DNA from: Clostridium pasteurianum DSM 525 = ATCC 6013
GTDB lineage: Bacteria; Bacillota; Clostridia; Clostridiales; Clostridiaceae
Assembly: GCF_000807255.1 (NCBI RefSeq)
Contig: NZ_CP009268.1
Span: forward strand, 2,572,384-2,636,383
Direction of reading: 5' to 3'
Length of the DNA stretch: 64,000 nt
A model generated the notes under the pieces. It was given only the letters and a program-made list of their open reading frames with translations, had not been told where the DNA came from and searched no databases. Made by a program: the position numbers and the translations under genes. Shown piece after piece: positions 53,297 to 62,526 of the stretch (position 1 is the first letter of the stretch; every line of letters begins with the position of its first letter).

Positions 53297-56200
53297 CTAC
53301 TTCTCACCCCTTTGTAAATACTCTGAAAGAATGACTTTTATCTTTCCCTCAATATTTTTCTTCTGCTTGTTCTCTCGTTTTTCAAAATATTTATCTGGAA
53401 CGAGCCTTTCTATTTCGTAGTAAATCTTTATCGGGTCATTCATATCTTTTATTACTCTCACAACTTCTTTACTAATGCTTGAAGGAATATTCCCATCTTC
53501 CCATAACTCTTGCAGACATTTTATTTTCTTTTCTTGCTCGTCTGTGAAAGCCTTACAAGCTTTTAAAATTCCCTTAAGTATTTTAATAATCTTTGCATCA
53601 TTACCAGTTCTCGATGATTTATCAGTGTTTACAAATATTTCTTCATTAAATAAATCTTCAAATTTTTCTTTATTAATCTTTAAATGTTCAAAGTATTCTT
53701 TAGGAACGTTTAACTTCTTTTCATATTCAGTGCACTTTAAGTATTTCATTGCTTCTATAAAAGTTGCTTCTTTTATAGAAATACCATCTGTTATATAAAA
53801 CTTTTTTAAGCTTCCTTTTCTTAAAAATGATAAAGTGGCTTCTTTTTTTATACCTTGAATTTCCCTACTACTCTTTGATTTTTGAGGTAACCTTTTTATT
53901 TTTTCAAAAAGCTTTTCACCAGTGTCCCTTACTTTTCTTATCAGACTTAAATATTCAAGTTCAGATTCGCCATAACTATCTCCTTCATCGAAAATGTCAT
54001 TGCTATTTAACTTTTGATATAATTTATGGGATGTAACCTCTTCATCCTCTGATAAATATTTAAAGTCCTCGCCTAAAGTATCATGAAAAGCTTGTATCTT
54101 TGAGATAATGTTTTCTTCCATAGAAAGCTCTGCATTTGCCTGTGCAGCGGGGAAGAAATTAAAAACATAAATTCTGTCATGCTCTGTTCCAACACGATTT
54201 ATGCGACCTACCCTCTGCATTACCTTGGTTGGATTCCAAGGCAAATCATAATTTACGATAATATTAGAACGGTGAAGGTTAATGCCTTCAGCAAGCACAT
54301 CTGTTGTAACAAGGTATCTAATATTATCTTTTTTATTCCCATGATAATCTGGATTAAAATTAGCTTCAATTTTATCTCTTTCACGTCTTGAACCTTGTCC
54401 ACTAAATACAAGTACTTTTTCAGGATATTTTTCTTCTAAATATAATCCTATATATTCTGCTGTTTCCTTAGATTCAGTGAATATTATCATCTTGTTATCT
54501 TTAAAATTTTTATTATTTTGTAATTCAAATAAAAATTGGTCTTTTTTAGGATCATCTATTATGTCTTCCCACTGTTCCTGCAGTAATTTTAGAAATAACA
54601 AATCTTGCTTTAAGGCTGAAATAAAATCTTCTCGAAATTCATTTATTTTATAATGTTGAACTCTATCTGCATCCACGAGTTCCATTAGTTTTTCATCATC
54701 ACCATTATCTAAAAGGTCGTAAACATCAACTTTTTTACTTATGTAAACATCACCTTTTTGGCACATATTAATAAACTGTTCATAGGATTTTATAAATCTA
54801 TTTAATGTTTTCTTAAATGCCTCAAAACTACTCTCTAATCTCTTAATGAGTATAGACTTCATAAATCCACCCATATTTCTTTGAGAAACCATTTGAGAAG
54901 CTATGTCCTTATTTATCTTCTTAAGATATGTAAGAGGTTGATATCTTGAATAATTCATGCTTTTAATAACTGAAACTGTATAATTAAATACCTTTTCAAT
55001 TTCATTTTTATATATATAAACTATTTTTTCAGGAGTATTAAGTTCCGGAAATTTAAGTCCTTGCCTTTCAAGGTCATCTTTATAAAACTCCATGATTTCC
55101 TTACGGGTTCTTCTTATCATTACATTTCTAAGAACCTCATCTCTTATTATTTCTGAATTTGATCTTAATGTATCTGAATACTCCTTTGTACCTCTTTCTA
55201 ACTTTTTAAGTTGTCCATCTAATTTGTTGAAAAATCCTTCAAGGTTTTTATTATTAGGTATTATTGCGCTGTTATTTTTAGGCTGGAATAGATATATTTG
55301 ATTCGCTATATCTGTAGAAAAATTATTCTGCGGGGTTGCTGTAACTAATACGACTTTTTTGTTGTAGCAAATCCTATGTATTTTTTCAAAACTCTCTGTC
55401 TTACCATTTCTAAATCTATGTGCTTCATCTATAAAAACATATTTTGTTTTACTCATAATTTCATTATCATTTAAAATATCATCAAGTTTTCCAAGAGATT
55501 CAACTGTGGCAGTACCAACTTCAAATTGGTATAATGTCCTTTCCCAATAATCCTTTAAGACTGGTGGACATATAACAAGCATTTTCCCTTTTAATCTCTG
55601 CATAAGCATTGCACAAATATAAGTTTTCCCAAGTCCTACAACATCAGAAATAAATACTCCATCATAGGATTCCAATGTCTTTTTAGCCTGAACTACTGCA
55701 TCAGTTTGGTATTGTAACCTCATGAAATTATCAGGAAGTTTATCAATCCATGTGTCATTTTTATCTTCATTGATTTCCTCTTTAAAATATTCATAAAGGG
55801 TCTTTAAAAATAATTCATAGGGTGTTATATCATCTCTAATCCATGTATGCTTGTTAATTGTTTCTATATATTCATTAGTAATATCTATACTTCTGCTCCA
55901 TAAATCCTCAAATTTTTCTAAAGCAAAATCAACATCTCTGCTATCTTTAAGTTCCACATTAAATTCAAGATTGTTAACAAGACCTGCCTGCGAAAAATTG
56001 CTTGAACCTGTAATTACAGAACCATAAGTATCTTGGCATTTATCCATGTCTTTTCTCATGATATAAACTTTTGCATGGATTGGACTTTCAGGATATATCC
56101 TAAGTTTAAGTTTTCCAGACTGTAACCACTTAATAAAAATTTTAATTCCTTGCTCAACCTTAAAACTATCTTCTGAATTTTCCATTTCATCCTGTATATT

Positions 56201-56500
56201 ATCTTTAAATTCATCTTTTACTTCTTTATGAGACATTTCAAAAGATAATTGTTCTCCTTTTGACTTTTGAATTATTTGAACAGTTTTTCCGTCAACATTT
56301 AAACCAACCAATATTCTTATATTCTCTATGTATTCCATAGCAGGGTACATCAAATAAAAGCCACTGGTTCTGAAATAACCTACAAGCACATCAAAAAATT
56401 TTGTGTTTGATTTTAATATTTTTGAAAATCTATCATATAAATTTCTATCTGGTTCATTTGTAAAAAATGTTAAATCATTATGATGTTCCAATAAATTCAC
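53297..56500 (-). CDS. PLD-nuclease / SNF2-type helicase fusion
   Basis: 1067 aa. Residues about 120-190 form a phospholipase D-type nuclease with IHAKVYIM (H.K) and GSSNFSQAGL. From about 265 a SNF2/SF2 motor: VVGLGKTYICAML (Walker A), VFIDEAHRFRNG (DEAH), LVTATPQNN. Its C-terminal lobe has IIFTESKETAEYIG, TTDVLAEGINLH and MQRVGRINRVG (motif VI). The end is helical. It is predicted to translocate on DNA and cut it. First gene of the operon with the methylase; DISARM-like parts but none of drmA/B. Confidence 0.9.
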   Translation of the reverse strand: MNLLEHHNDLTFFTNEPDRNLYDRFSKILKSNTKFFDVLVGYFRTSGFYLMYPAMEYIENIRILVGLNVDGKTVQIIQKSKGEQLSFEMSHKEVKDEFKDNIQDEMENSEDSFKVEQGIKIFIKWLQSGKLKLRIYPESPIHAKVYIMRKDMDKCQDTYGSVITGSSNFSQAGLVNNLEFNVELKDSRDVDFALEKFEDLWSRSIDITNEYIETINKHTWIRDDITPYELFLKTLYEYFKEEINEDKNDTWIDKLPDNFMRLQYQTDAVVQAKKTLESYDGVFISDVVGLGKTYICAMLMQRLKGKMLVICPPVLKDYWERTLYQFEVGTATVESLGKLDDILNDNEIMSKTKYVFIDEAHRFRNGKTESFEKIHRICYNKKVVLVTATPQNNFSTDIANQIYLFQPKNNSAIIPNNKNLEGFFNKLDGQLKKLERGTKEYSDTLRSNSEIIRDEVLRNVMIRRTRKEIMEFYKDDLERQGLKFPELNTPEKIVYIYKNEIEKVFNYTVSVIKSMNYSRYQPLTYLKKINKDIASQMVSQRNMGGFMKSILIKRLESSFEAFKKTLNRFIKSYEQFINMCQKGDVYISKKVDVYDLLDNGDDEKLMELVDADRVQHYKINEFREDFISALKQDLLFLKLLQEQWEDIIDDPKKDQFLFELQNNKNFKDNKMIIFTESKETAEYIGLYLEEKYPEKVLVFSGQGSRRERDKIEANFNPDYHGNKKDNIRYLVTTDVLAEGINLHRSNIIVNYDLPWNPTKVMQRVGRINRVGTEHDRIYVFNFFPAAQANAELSMEENIISKIQAFHDTLGEDFKYLSEDEEVTSHKLYQKLNSNDIFDEGDSYGESELEYLSLIRKVRDTGEKLFEKIKRLPQKSKSSREIQGIKKEATLSFLRKGSLKKFYITDGISIKEATFIEAMKYLKCTEYEKKLNVPKEYFEHLKINKEKFEDLFNEEIFVNTDKSSRTGNDAKIIKILKGILKACKAFTDEQEKKIKCLQELWEDGNIPSSISKEVVRVIKDMNDPIKIYYEIERLVPDKYFEKRENKQKKNIEGKIKVILSEYLQRGEK

Positions 56501-56507
56501 CGCCTCT

Positions 56508-56599
56508 TATAAGCAATATGTCTACATAGTTCAACTCCAATTTTATTACTTTTTTTATCATTAATCAACCTATTATAAGCATTATGCTTATATAGTTCA
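56508..56599. promoter_or_regulatory. paired operator candidates in the divergent promoter region
   Basis: A 26-bp direct repeat, 22 of 26 identical, at 56508-56533 and 56574-56599 (TATAAGCA.TATG...TAGTTCA), 66 bp apart start to start. The second contains the palindrome AAGCATTATGCTT. They lie between the restriction operon and the divergent HTH gene, the arrangement of C-protein boxes. Confidence 0.6.
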
Positions 56600-56651
56600 T
56601 TCTTAAAAATTATTGAAGTTGCTAAACTTATATAAAAGGATGGATTTTGTT

Positions 56652-56984
56652 ATGGGATTAGATTATAAGAAGATTGGAATTAGGATAAAAGAAGAAAGAT
56701 TAAAATTAAATATCTCTCAAGAAAAACTTGCAGAAATGATTGATGTGTCAAAAGAACATATGAGTCACATAGAATGTGGGACAACAAAATTGAGTCTTCC
56801 AACTCTTGTAAAAATATGCAATGCACTTGAGATTACACCTGATTTAATACTTTTAGATTCTATATATAAATCAAAAGAATACTTAAAAGATGAATTAGCT
56901 AAAGTAACTGAGAATTGCAGTGAATTAGATTTTAAACTTATTGTTGAAACATCCAAAGCCATAATTAATGTAAATAAAAATTAA
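56652..56984 (+). CDS. Xre-family regulator (C-protein-like)
   Basis: 110 aa from ATG 56652, with AAAGGA 11 bases upstream; ATG 56640 also fits. Helix-turn-helix: IGIRIKEERLKLNISQEKLAEMI, DVSKEHMSHIECG, LSLPTLVKICNALEI. A C-terminal helix probably dimerises. Divergent from the PLD-helicase/methylase operon across a region with paired repeats. This is how controller proteins delay nuclease expression until methylation is complete. Confidence 0.88.
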   Translation: MGLDYKKIGIRIKEERLKLNISQEKLAEMIDVSKEHMSHIECGTTKLSLPTLVKICNALEITPDLILLDSIYKSKEYLKDELAKVTENCSELDFKLIVETSKAIINVNKN

Positions 56985-57043
56985 ATTTAGACATGATAAA
57001 AGCACCTGAGTTAACAGCTGCTCTATAGTGTTGAAATATTAAA

Positions 57044-58153
57044 TTATTCTAGAGTTTTTATTCTTTCTAATAAGTCTTTTACAAAATTAATATATGCTTG
57101 TTTTGTATTCTCATAAATCTTTCTATTTCCTCTTATTGTAGCTGAATCCTCTATTCCTAAGTTGCCTAAACTTGGTATCTTCCATATTGGATTCTTATAT
57201 TTCTGTGCCATTCCTGGTAGTGTATTATGAGAATGCATTACATTTTTTAATCCTACTGGGGTATTTATCATATCTTCTGTTAAATGTTTTCTAATTTCCT
57301 TACTTATGTATTTTTTTATTGTTAATGGTATTTGTTTTGCATAATTATAATGTGATTGTGCTAAATCCCAAGGATTATTATTATTTCCATTATATTTTTT
57401 TGCATTGTAAATTGTAAATCCAAGAAATTTTACAAACTCTCTAGGAAATTGTTTTCTTTTCTGACTTGAAATCAAATTATATATGGCATCGAAATCTTTT
57501 TTCCAGTTTGCCAAAGAGCTACCTATATTTTTTATTCCATACATTGAAAACATATCTGGTAACGCTGGAATTAAAAAACCATCAACTGTAGAAATAATAA
57601 CTTTATTTAATACGCCTAAACTAGGTGATGTATCTACTACTACAAAGTCGAAGCCATATATTCTAGCATAATCGCAAGCTAAGCTTCTAATCTTAGTTAT
57701 AGTCCTTATGGCTAATGGATCTCCTACATATGCCTCAGTCCATCTAGATGATATTTTATTTTCATACATGTGTAATGTTAATCTACCAGGAATTATATTT
57801 AATTTATCTGTAATTACAAATGGTGGTGGCAAAGTTTCCAAATCACCTGTTCCTTCTTCTGTTGGCTTTAATAGGTAATGAATAGTTCTCGGTTCTTTAT
57901 TCATTTCTAAGAATTCATTTGATGATAGTTCTTTTTTTGCAGCATCAAATCCTGTTTCAATAAATTCATCTTCTTTTTTCCATATATCATGTAGTTGTTC
58001 TATATCAATCCCGTGTATAGTTAAATTACATTGAGGATCAAGATCTATCATCAGAACTTTATATCCAATTTCAGTAAGTGCATATGCCATATGATAAGAC
58101 AACGTTGTTTTTCCAACGCCCCCTTTATTATTGAAAACAGAAATTATTTTCAT
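57044..58153 (-). CDS. ParA/Soj-like ATPase, orphan
   Basis: 369 aa. Deviant Walker A FNNKGGVGKTTL at 7-18, LMIDLDPQCNLT, Walker B FVVVDTSPSLGVLN near 175. Long C-terminal extension (YNYAKQIPLTIKKYISKEI, MAQKYKNPIWKIPSLGN). Related to 30065-31114 in sequence and length. No ParB or centromere-like repeats. It follows the helicase/148-aa pair after a weak terminator and has its own promoter, so it may be a separate unit or part of that cassette. Confidence 0.85.
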   Translation of the reverse strand: MKIISVFNNKGGVGKTTLSYHMAYALTEIGYKVLMIDLDPQCNLTIHGIDIEQLHDIWKKEDEFIETGFDAAKKELSSNEFLEMNKEPRTIHYLLKPTEEGTGDLETLPPPFVITDKLNIIPGRLTLHMYENKISSRWTEAYVGDPLAIRTITKIRSLACDYARIYGFDFVVVDTSPSLGVLNKVIISTVDGFLIPALPDMFSMYGIKNIGSSLANWKKDFDAIYNLISSQKRKQFPREFVKFLGFTIYNAKKYNGNNNNPWDLAQSHYNYAKQIPLTIKKYISKEIRKHLTEDMINTPVGLKNVMHSHNTLPGMAQKYKNPIWKIPSLGNLGIEDSATIRGNRKIYENTKQAYINFVKDLLERIKTLE

Positions 58154-58271
58154 TATATCCCCCCAAAGTCTTATTCGTAAAAATATATATTACAATTATA
58201 TTCACACTTTCCATATTTTATAATGAAAATCAAGAATTTTCAATAAATTTTTCTTTTTTATTACAAAAGAA

Positions 58272-58296
58272 AAGTACCTGTATTTTACAAGTGCCA
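58272..58296 (-). terminator. weak terminator after the 148-aa gene
   Basis: Minus-strand stem GCACTTGTA / TACAGGTAC (one mismatch, one G-T pair) followed by TTTTCTTTT. Confidence 0.6.
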
Positions 58297-58304
58297 TATC
58301 ATTA

Positions 58305-58751
58305 TTATACAATATTAATAAAAGAATAGTTATCAGAAATTAATTGTAATAAATCATTTGGTAAAGTTTCAATAAATTTATTTATATATTTGCTACTATT
58401 AGGAATATTCCTTAATTGCAACATAATGTCATCTAATAGTTTCTTTTCTTCACTCACTTTATTCCAAATATTTGTTTCTATTTTATTCTTAATCATTCTA
58501 ATTTCTTTTAAAAACATATCATTGTCATAAATATAAACATACTCATATTTTGATTTTATATTGTCGAAAATTCCGTAATCAGAAAACTCTACATTACATT
58601 GAATTCCTCCAAAAAATTTTTTAGCACTTACCTTTGAATACTCTTCATTTGTAATATTCTCCATAAGTTCATTGGGCTGTACCCCCTTATTCATCCTTAA
58701 ATTAATCAATTCCTCTAATCTATCATTTATTTTTATGTAATTGTATTCCAT
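58305..58751 (-). CDS. hypothetical protein coupled to the helicase gene
   Basis: 148 aa, helical; a possible nucleic-acid or partner-binding protein, no family recognised. Segments: LEELINLRMNKGVQPNELMENI, a short beta part VEFSDYGIFDNIKSKYEYVYIY and LDDIMLQLRNIPNSSKYI. It overlaps the helicase 3' end by 29 bases, so both are made together. Confidence 0.55.
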   Translation of the reverse strand: MEYNYIKINDRLEELINLRMNKGVQPNELMENITNEEYSKVSAKKFFGGIQCNVEFSDYGIFDNIKSKYEYVYIYDNDMFLKEIRMIKNKIETNIWNKVSEEKKLLDDIMLQLRNIPNSSKYINKFIETLPNDLLQLISDNYSFINIV

Positions 58752-60597
58752 TTAATATCCTCCTCAATTCAAGTTTTATAACATCTAAATATTCTTCTGC
58801 CTTTATTAAATCATCTATTTCCATTTCATCTCGTCCAGAAAATTTAACTTTTAATTTTGTGTTTATATATATTACAAGTACACCATCATTTTTAGTATTG
58901 GATTTTGTATATGAAGGTAAACTTCTCTTAAATTTTAAATATAATTCTGTTCCCTTTTCAGTGATGCCATATTTATTAAGAAGTTCAATAGCTACTAACT
59001 CAATTTTTTCTTTGAGTATTTTTTTTATCATTTTTCTTCTCTCTAAAGGTCTTTTTTCATTATATATTTTATTTAACTCATCTGATTTTTTTCTTGTCTT
59101 TTTTTTAATTAAATTATTTATAGCATCCTCAATATCTTCTTTATCCCAACCTAATGCTTCTAATTCCTTTTTTCTTTTATTTACTTCATCATTTATTACT
59201 AACTTTGCTTTTTCATATTCAGCATTAAAATCTATACTTTCACTGTACGAGTCCTTAAATTCTAAAATTTCACCCTCAACTATTGTTTTTCCATATAAGA
59301 CTTCCCGTTTTTCATATTCATCATCTTTAAAATCAATTTCTCTAATTTTTTTATAATGATCTACTACTTCCGTCTCTTTTCTAAAATAATCCCACAATTT
59401 ATCCATTCCTAATTCTTTATGATATATTACTAGCGCATTATTATCAATTTCATATGCAGTAATATATTCATCTGGAATTGCTCTTAAAACTCTACCTATA
59501 ATTTGTGCAAACATATTCAAACTTTTATATGGTCTAAATAAAGCTGCTATTGTTAAATACTGATGATCATAGCCCTCTCCCATCATTCCAACATTAATCA
59601 CCACATTACACTTGTTTAATTCAATATCCTTAAACTTTTCTTCTTGCACATTCTTGGGCATTTTGCTATGTATCAAAATTACTTCTATTCCTTCAGATTT
59701 ATATAATTCATATAACCTTTCAGCATGTCTTATACTGCAAGCTGAAGCCATTATTTTATGAGGAACATTAGGTGAATGCTTCTTCAATTCATTTAACTCT
59801 TCTATACTACTACGTACAACTTCTAAAGAGCATTCATCTGACATAGCAACTGAACGCTGAACCCATTCTTCATCATGTAAATTTTTTGCTTCTTCTATAC
59901 TAAGTTTTTTACCTTTCTCATCGATAAAATATATTTCTGAAGAACTCAATGTTTTGTTCCTTAGCCATTTTACATACCTAGCTTCCATGACTTCTGACAG
60001 TTTTGTTTCATGTATTAACTTACCAGGAACCTTTAGCCCATCTCCTCTGTAAGGTGTCCCTGTTACATGTAATACCTTTGCATCCTTAAAATAATTTAAC
60101 GCTGCTTGCCATGTATTAGCTGGTGCATGATGTGCTTCATCTACAATTATCATATCAAAAAAATCAGGTTTCACTCTATTTAACAAAGAATTCTGAAAAT
60201 TAGGATTTAGTTTCTGAACATTAGTATAAACAATGTCAGCTGAAAATAATTCAGAATCAAACAATTCATTTTTATATGGTACTAACACCGGAAGGTCATC
60301 TATATTAAATATAACATCCATGTTTATCCAAAAATTATCTTCTAAAGCTTCCATAGTTTTTGCTATACTTTTTTTTGTTACAGTTCCAGGAGTTATTATT
60401 AATACTCTGCCCTCACATATGCCATAAGGTGCTATTGATATTAATCCGCTTTTACCTGTTCCTGTTGGTAAGACAACCAATGAAGCTTCTTTTGGATTAC
60501 TTTTAAAATGAGATAAAATTTTTAAGTATGCTTCAATTTGTGGCTTCCTTAACTTTTTATTTCCTTCTATATAACAAGGAGTATCAATAAAATACAA
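58723..60597 (-). CDS. DEAD/DEAH-type SF2 helicase (res-like)
   Basis: 624 aa from a TTG at 60597, which has GGGGGG 8-9 bases upstream; no ATG fits. Motif Q-like RKPQIEAY, Walker A VVLPTGTGKSGL near 46, DEAH IIVDEAHHAPANTW near 150, VTGTPYRGD, and motif VI FAQIIGRVLRAIP near 375. The C-terminal 230 residues are charged and helical (Lys/Glu-rich), probably for partner binding. Related to restriction-type and Hachiman-like helicases in general form, but no nuclease gene is adjacent. It is followed by the 148-aa gene. Confidence 0.88.
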   Translation of the reverse strand: MYFIDTPCYIEGNKKLRKPQIEAYLKILSHFKSNPKEASLVVLPTGTGKSGLISIAPYGICEGRVLIITPGTVTKKSIAKTMEALEDNFWINMDVIFNIDDLPVLVPYKNELFDSELFSADIVYTNVQKLNPNFQNSLLNRVKPDFFDMIIVDEAHHAPANTWQAALNYFKDAKVLHVTGTPYRGDGLKVPGKLIHETKLSEVMEARYVKWLRNKTLSSSEIYFIDEKGKKLSIEEAKNLHDEEWVQRSVAMSDECSLEVVRSSIEELNELKKHSPNVPHKIMASACSIRHAERLYELYKSEGIEVILIHSKMPKNVQEEKFKDIELNKCNVVINVGMMGEGYDHQYLTIAALFRPYKSLNMFAQIIGRVLRAIPDEYITAYEIDNNALVIYHKELGMDKLWDYFRKETEVVDHYKKIREIDFKDDEYEKREVLYGKTIVEGEILEFKDSYSESIDFNAEYEKAKLVINDEVNKRKKELEALGWDKEDIEDAINNLIKKKTRKKSDELNKIYNEKRPLERRKMIKKILKEKIELVAIELLNKYGITEKGTELYLKFKRSLPSYTKSNTKNDGVLVIYINTKLKVKFSGRDEMEIDDLIKAEEYLDVIKLELRRILNGIQLHKNK

Positions 60598-60696
60598 TTT
60601 TTCATTCCCCCCTATACCCAAAATATAATATTATAATAACATAGTTGTATGTTTTTGGGATATATTTTCAGTAATTTTATTATTTTGGGCAATAAT

Positions 60697-60731
60697 AAAG
60701 AGCACTCATTTACATAATATGAACGCCCTTT
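60697..60731 (-). terminator. terminator of the membrane-protein cassette
   Basis: A 13-bp stem (AAAGGGCGTTCAT / ATGAGTGCTCTTT on the minus strand, three G-T pairs) with a 9-base loop. It ends transcription from 62.3 kb before the helicase promoter. Confidence 0.7.
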
Positions 60732-60763
60732 ATATAATACATAAACCTCTATTTAATTCTATC

Positions 60764-60853
60764 CTAAACTTCCGTTACCACTTCAGCCTTAACTTTCCTA
60801 TCGTAATACTCCTTATTATATAGCAGAACCACGCATTCCACATGCCATGTCAT
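60764..60853 (-). pseudogene. short remnant frame
   Basis: A 29-codon frame (MTWHVECVVLLYNKEYYDRK...) that reads like the C-terminal end of a larger protein (a conserved-looking HVECV..LYNKEYY..KVKAEV). No upstream coding part remains. Probably debris from an earlier insertion; 60622-60696 next to it is promoter DNA of the helicase. Confidence 0.35.
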
Positions 60854-60881
60854 AGGAAGCATAATTTCAATGAGGTTAACA

Positions 60882-61064
60882 TTATTGAAAATAACATTTT
60901 AATAATTCTATAGTTATCATCATTTCTCTTTTAGCAATCGCTACCCTATCCTCGTTGAAAAAACTTGTACTTATATTTTTAATAACAAAAGTTTTATTTT
61001 TTCTAATTAAATTTCTTGCCTCCTGAATTTTTGTCCAGTTAACTTTTCTAGGCATCGCATTCAT
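60882..61064 (-). CDS. small protein, paralogue of the next gene
   Basis: 60 aa, basic: PRKVNWTKIQEARNLIRKNK at the start, NEDRVAIAKREMMITIELLK at the end. It shares the pattern 'R.VNW.K...A......N' and '..DR...AK....I.I.LLK' with the 63-aa gene at 61129, so the two arose by duplication. No membrane segment. Unknown role. Confidence 0.55.
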   Translation of the reverse strand: MNAMPRKVNWTKIQEARNLIRKNKTFVIKNISTSFFNEDRVAIAKREMMITIELLKCYFQ

Positions 61065-61128
61065 ATCCCCAATAAATTACTTTACTATAATGATATGATG
61101 TCATCTATTAAGAATATACTTATCTTTA

Positions 61129-61320
61129 CTATCTTCTCTCTTTAGTTGCTTCCTTTAGTAGAGTAATGGCAATTTCTGAACGTGATTTTGCATCTGATAT
61201 TCTATCATTTATATGTCGTGATGATGCATATGATGCATAATTAATACTTCTATTACTTTTAACATTTTTTTTAGCATCTTTAAGCTTATTCCAGTTTACG
61301 GCTCTAGAAATATTTTTCAT
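61129..61320 (-). CDS. small protein, paralogue of the previous gene
   Basis: 63 aa: SRAVNWNKLKDAKKNVKSN, then HINDRISDAKSRSEIAITLL. Starts 24 bases after the membrane-protein gene with AGGAGGG, so it is co-transcribed with it. Likely helix-loop-helix; see its paralogue. Confidence 0.6.
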   Translation of the reverse strand: MKNISRAVNWNKLKDAKKNVKSNRSINYASYASSRHINDRISDAKSRSEIAITLLKEATKERR

Positions 61321-61343
61321 ATTCGTACCCTCCTCTCACAACT

Positions 61344-62297
61344 TTATTGTTCCTGTGTGCAATTTATTTCATCGATAATAGACAATAACTTGTTTTCAAA
61401 AATTTTAGTTAAATTATATATAATACATTCTTCTGCTAAAATTAAATTAGAATCAGATTTTAAAATAATAATAGATTCAACATCAGGTACTAAGGTACAC
61501 TGATAAGGAATACATAAGTAATGTTTATTATTTTCATCAAATAATCTTGTTTCTATTACAATACTTTCATATCGTGAATAATATTTCTTTATACTATTTG
61601 ATAAACTTAAACAACTTTGCACTTCTTCTAAAGCCAATATTTCAATATGAATTTTGTCTTTTTCTTGTGTACAAAAATATTTTTCCAAATAATTTTCTAA
61701 ATGCTTTAAAATATCAACATCATGACTTGTATTACTTGCAGCCATTCTCAAGTCATTTTCTACATCACTTATGTATAAATCAATATTCTGCACAGCCTTA
61801 TATTCTGACTTTATCTTATCAATCAATGTTTCCGTAATGTTTATTTGGGTCTCAATGCTTTTTTCTATTGTATGAAATTTTACCTTAGTAGCTCCAAATG
61901 TAATTTCATCTAGCCCTTTGCATGAAATTATAAATATATCTACTAATATTATAGCAATAAAAGTGTATAATGTAAAAACTAGATTATTTGAAATACCTAA
62001 CTTATTTTGCCCTATAATATTTATAATATTATTATCTACTGTCCCCAATAAAAATAATAATACAAAAGTACTTATGCAATAATATGTTCTCCTAATTTTC
62101 ATTCTATTTTCATAAGTTATTGAGGGTTGCATATACCACATTACATTCACAAAAACCAGCAATGAATAACACATAACTATAATATACCAGTTTTCTTTTG
62201 CAAATGTGTTCTTAAACTTAATTAAATAAAATGTAATAAGTACAGGAAGCAAATTTATTAAAAGATACATGTGTTTTTTATTTTTCACTTTCACCAC
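61344..62297 (-). CDS. four-helix membrane protein with a cytosolic domain
   Basis: 317 aa. Transmembrane segments at about 9-24, 37-53, 74-92 and 104-125, then a coiled-coil linker (SIETQINITETLIDKIKSEYKAV) and a soluble domain of about 130 residues (IHIEILALEEVQSCLSLSNS, CTLVPDVESIIILKSDSNLIL) that could be GAF-like. Such membrane-plus-sensor layouts occur in effector proteins of defence cassettes, but no known effector motif is present. First of three genes next to the right att repeat. Confidence 0.6.
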   Translation of the reverse strand: MVKVKNKKHMYLLINLLPVLITFYLIKFKNTFAKENWYIIVMCYSLLVFVNVMWYMQPSITYENRMKIRRTYYCISTFVLLFLLGTVDNNIINIIGQNKLGISNNLVFTLYTFIAIILVDIFIISCKGLDEITFGATKVKFHTIEKSIETQINITETLIDKIKSEYKAVQNIDLYISDVENDLRMAASNTSHDVDILKHLENYLEKYFCTQEKDKIHIEILALEEVQSCLSLSNSIKKYYSRYESIVIETRLFDENNKHYLCIPYQCTLVPDVESIIILKSDSNLILAEECIIYNLTKIFENKLLSIIDEINCTQEQ

Positions 62298-62497
62298 ATC
62301 CTACACTGACTTAATATATACATTATAATATATTATTTTAAGATTTTGCACAAAATTTTGCTTATCTCTCTTTAATCTTATATATTCAGCAAGTAATTCT
62401 CATAAATATTGATATCACTTTATTGACTTGTGAAATTTTTTTAAAGAATTATCTTTAATGGTTTGCTGTATTACTTTTCGAATTAAAGCTAACAAAA

Positions 62498-62521
62498 AAC
62501 TACCCATCTTAATGAGTAGTT
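62498..62521 (-). terminator. tRNA-Leu terminator supplied by the element
   Basis: Minus strand AACTACTCAT-TAAG-ATGGGTAGTT, then TTTTTTG. It lies just inside the element, 6 bases after the CCA end of the tRNA, and so replaces the native terminator. The rest of 62298-62497 is AT-rich promoter DNA. Confidence 0.8.
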
Positions 62522-62526
62522 CCATC

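Noticed and set aside
53297-56500. DISARM system
   Set aside because: A SNF2-type helicase, a PLD domain and a methylase are present, but drmA and drmB are absent and PLD is fused to the helicase, so the layout is different.
56985-57043. Terminator between the Xre gene and the ParA-like gene
   Set aside because: The inverted AGCA/TGCT bases around 57001-57024 give only a weak stem without a T-run.
57044-58153. ParA as part of a plasmid partition system
   Set aside because: No ParB gene and no centromere-like iterons nearby; the element is integrated.
58305-60597. Hachiman (HamA/HamB) defence pair
   Set aside because: The helicase could pass as HamB-like, but the 148-aa neighbour is downstream, too short and lacks any visible nuclease pattern of HamA.
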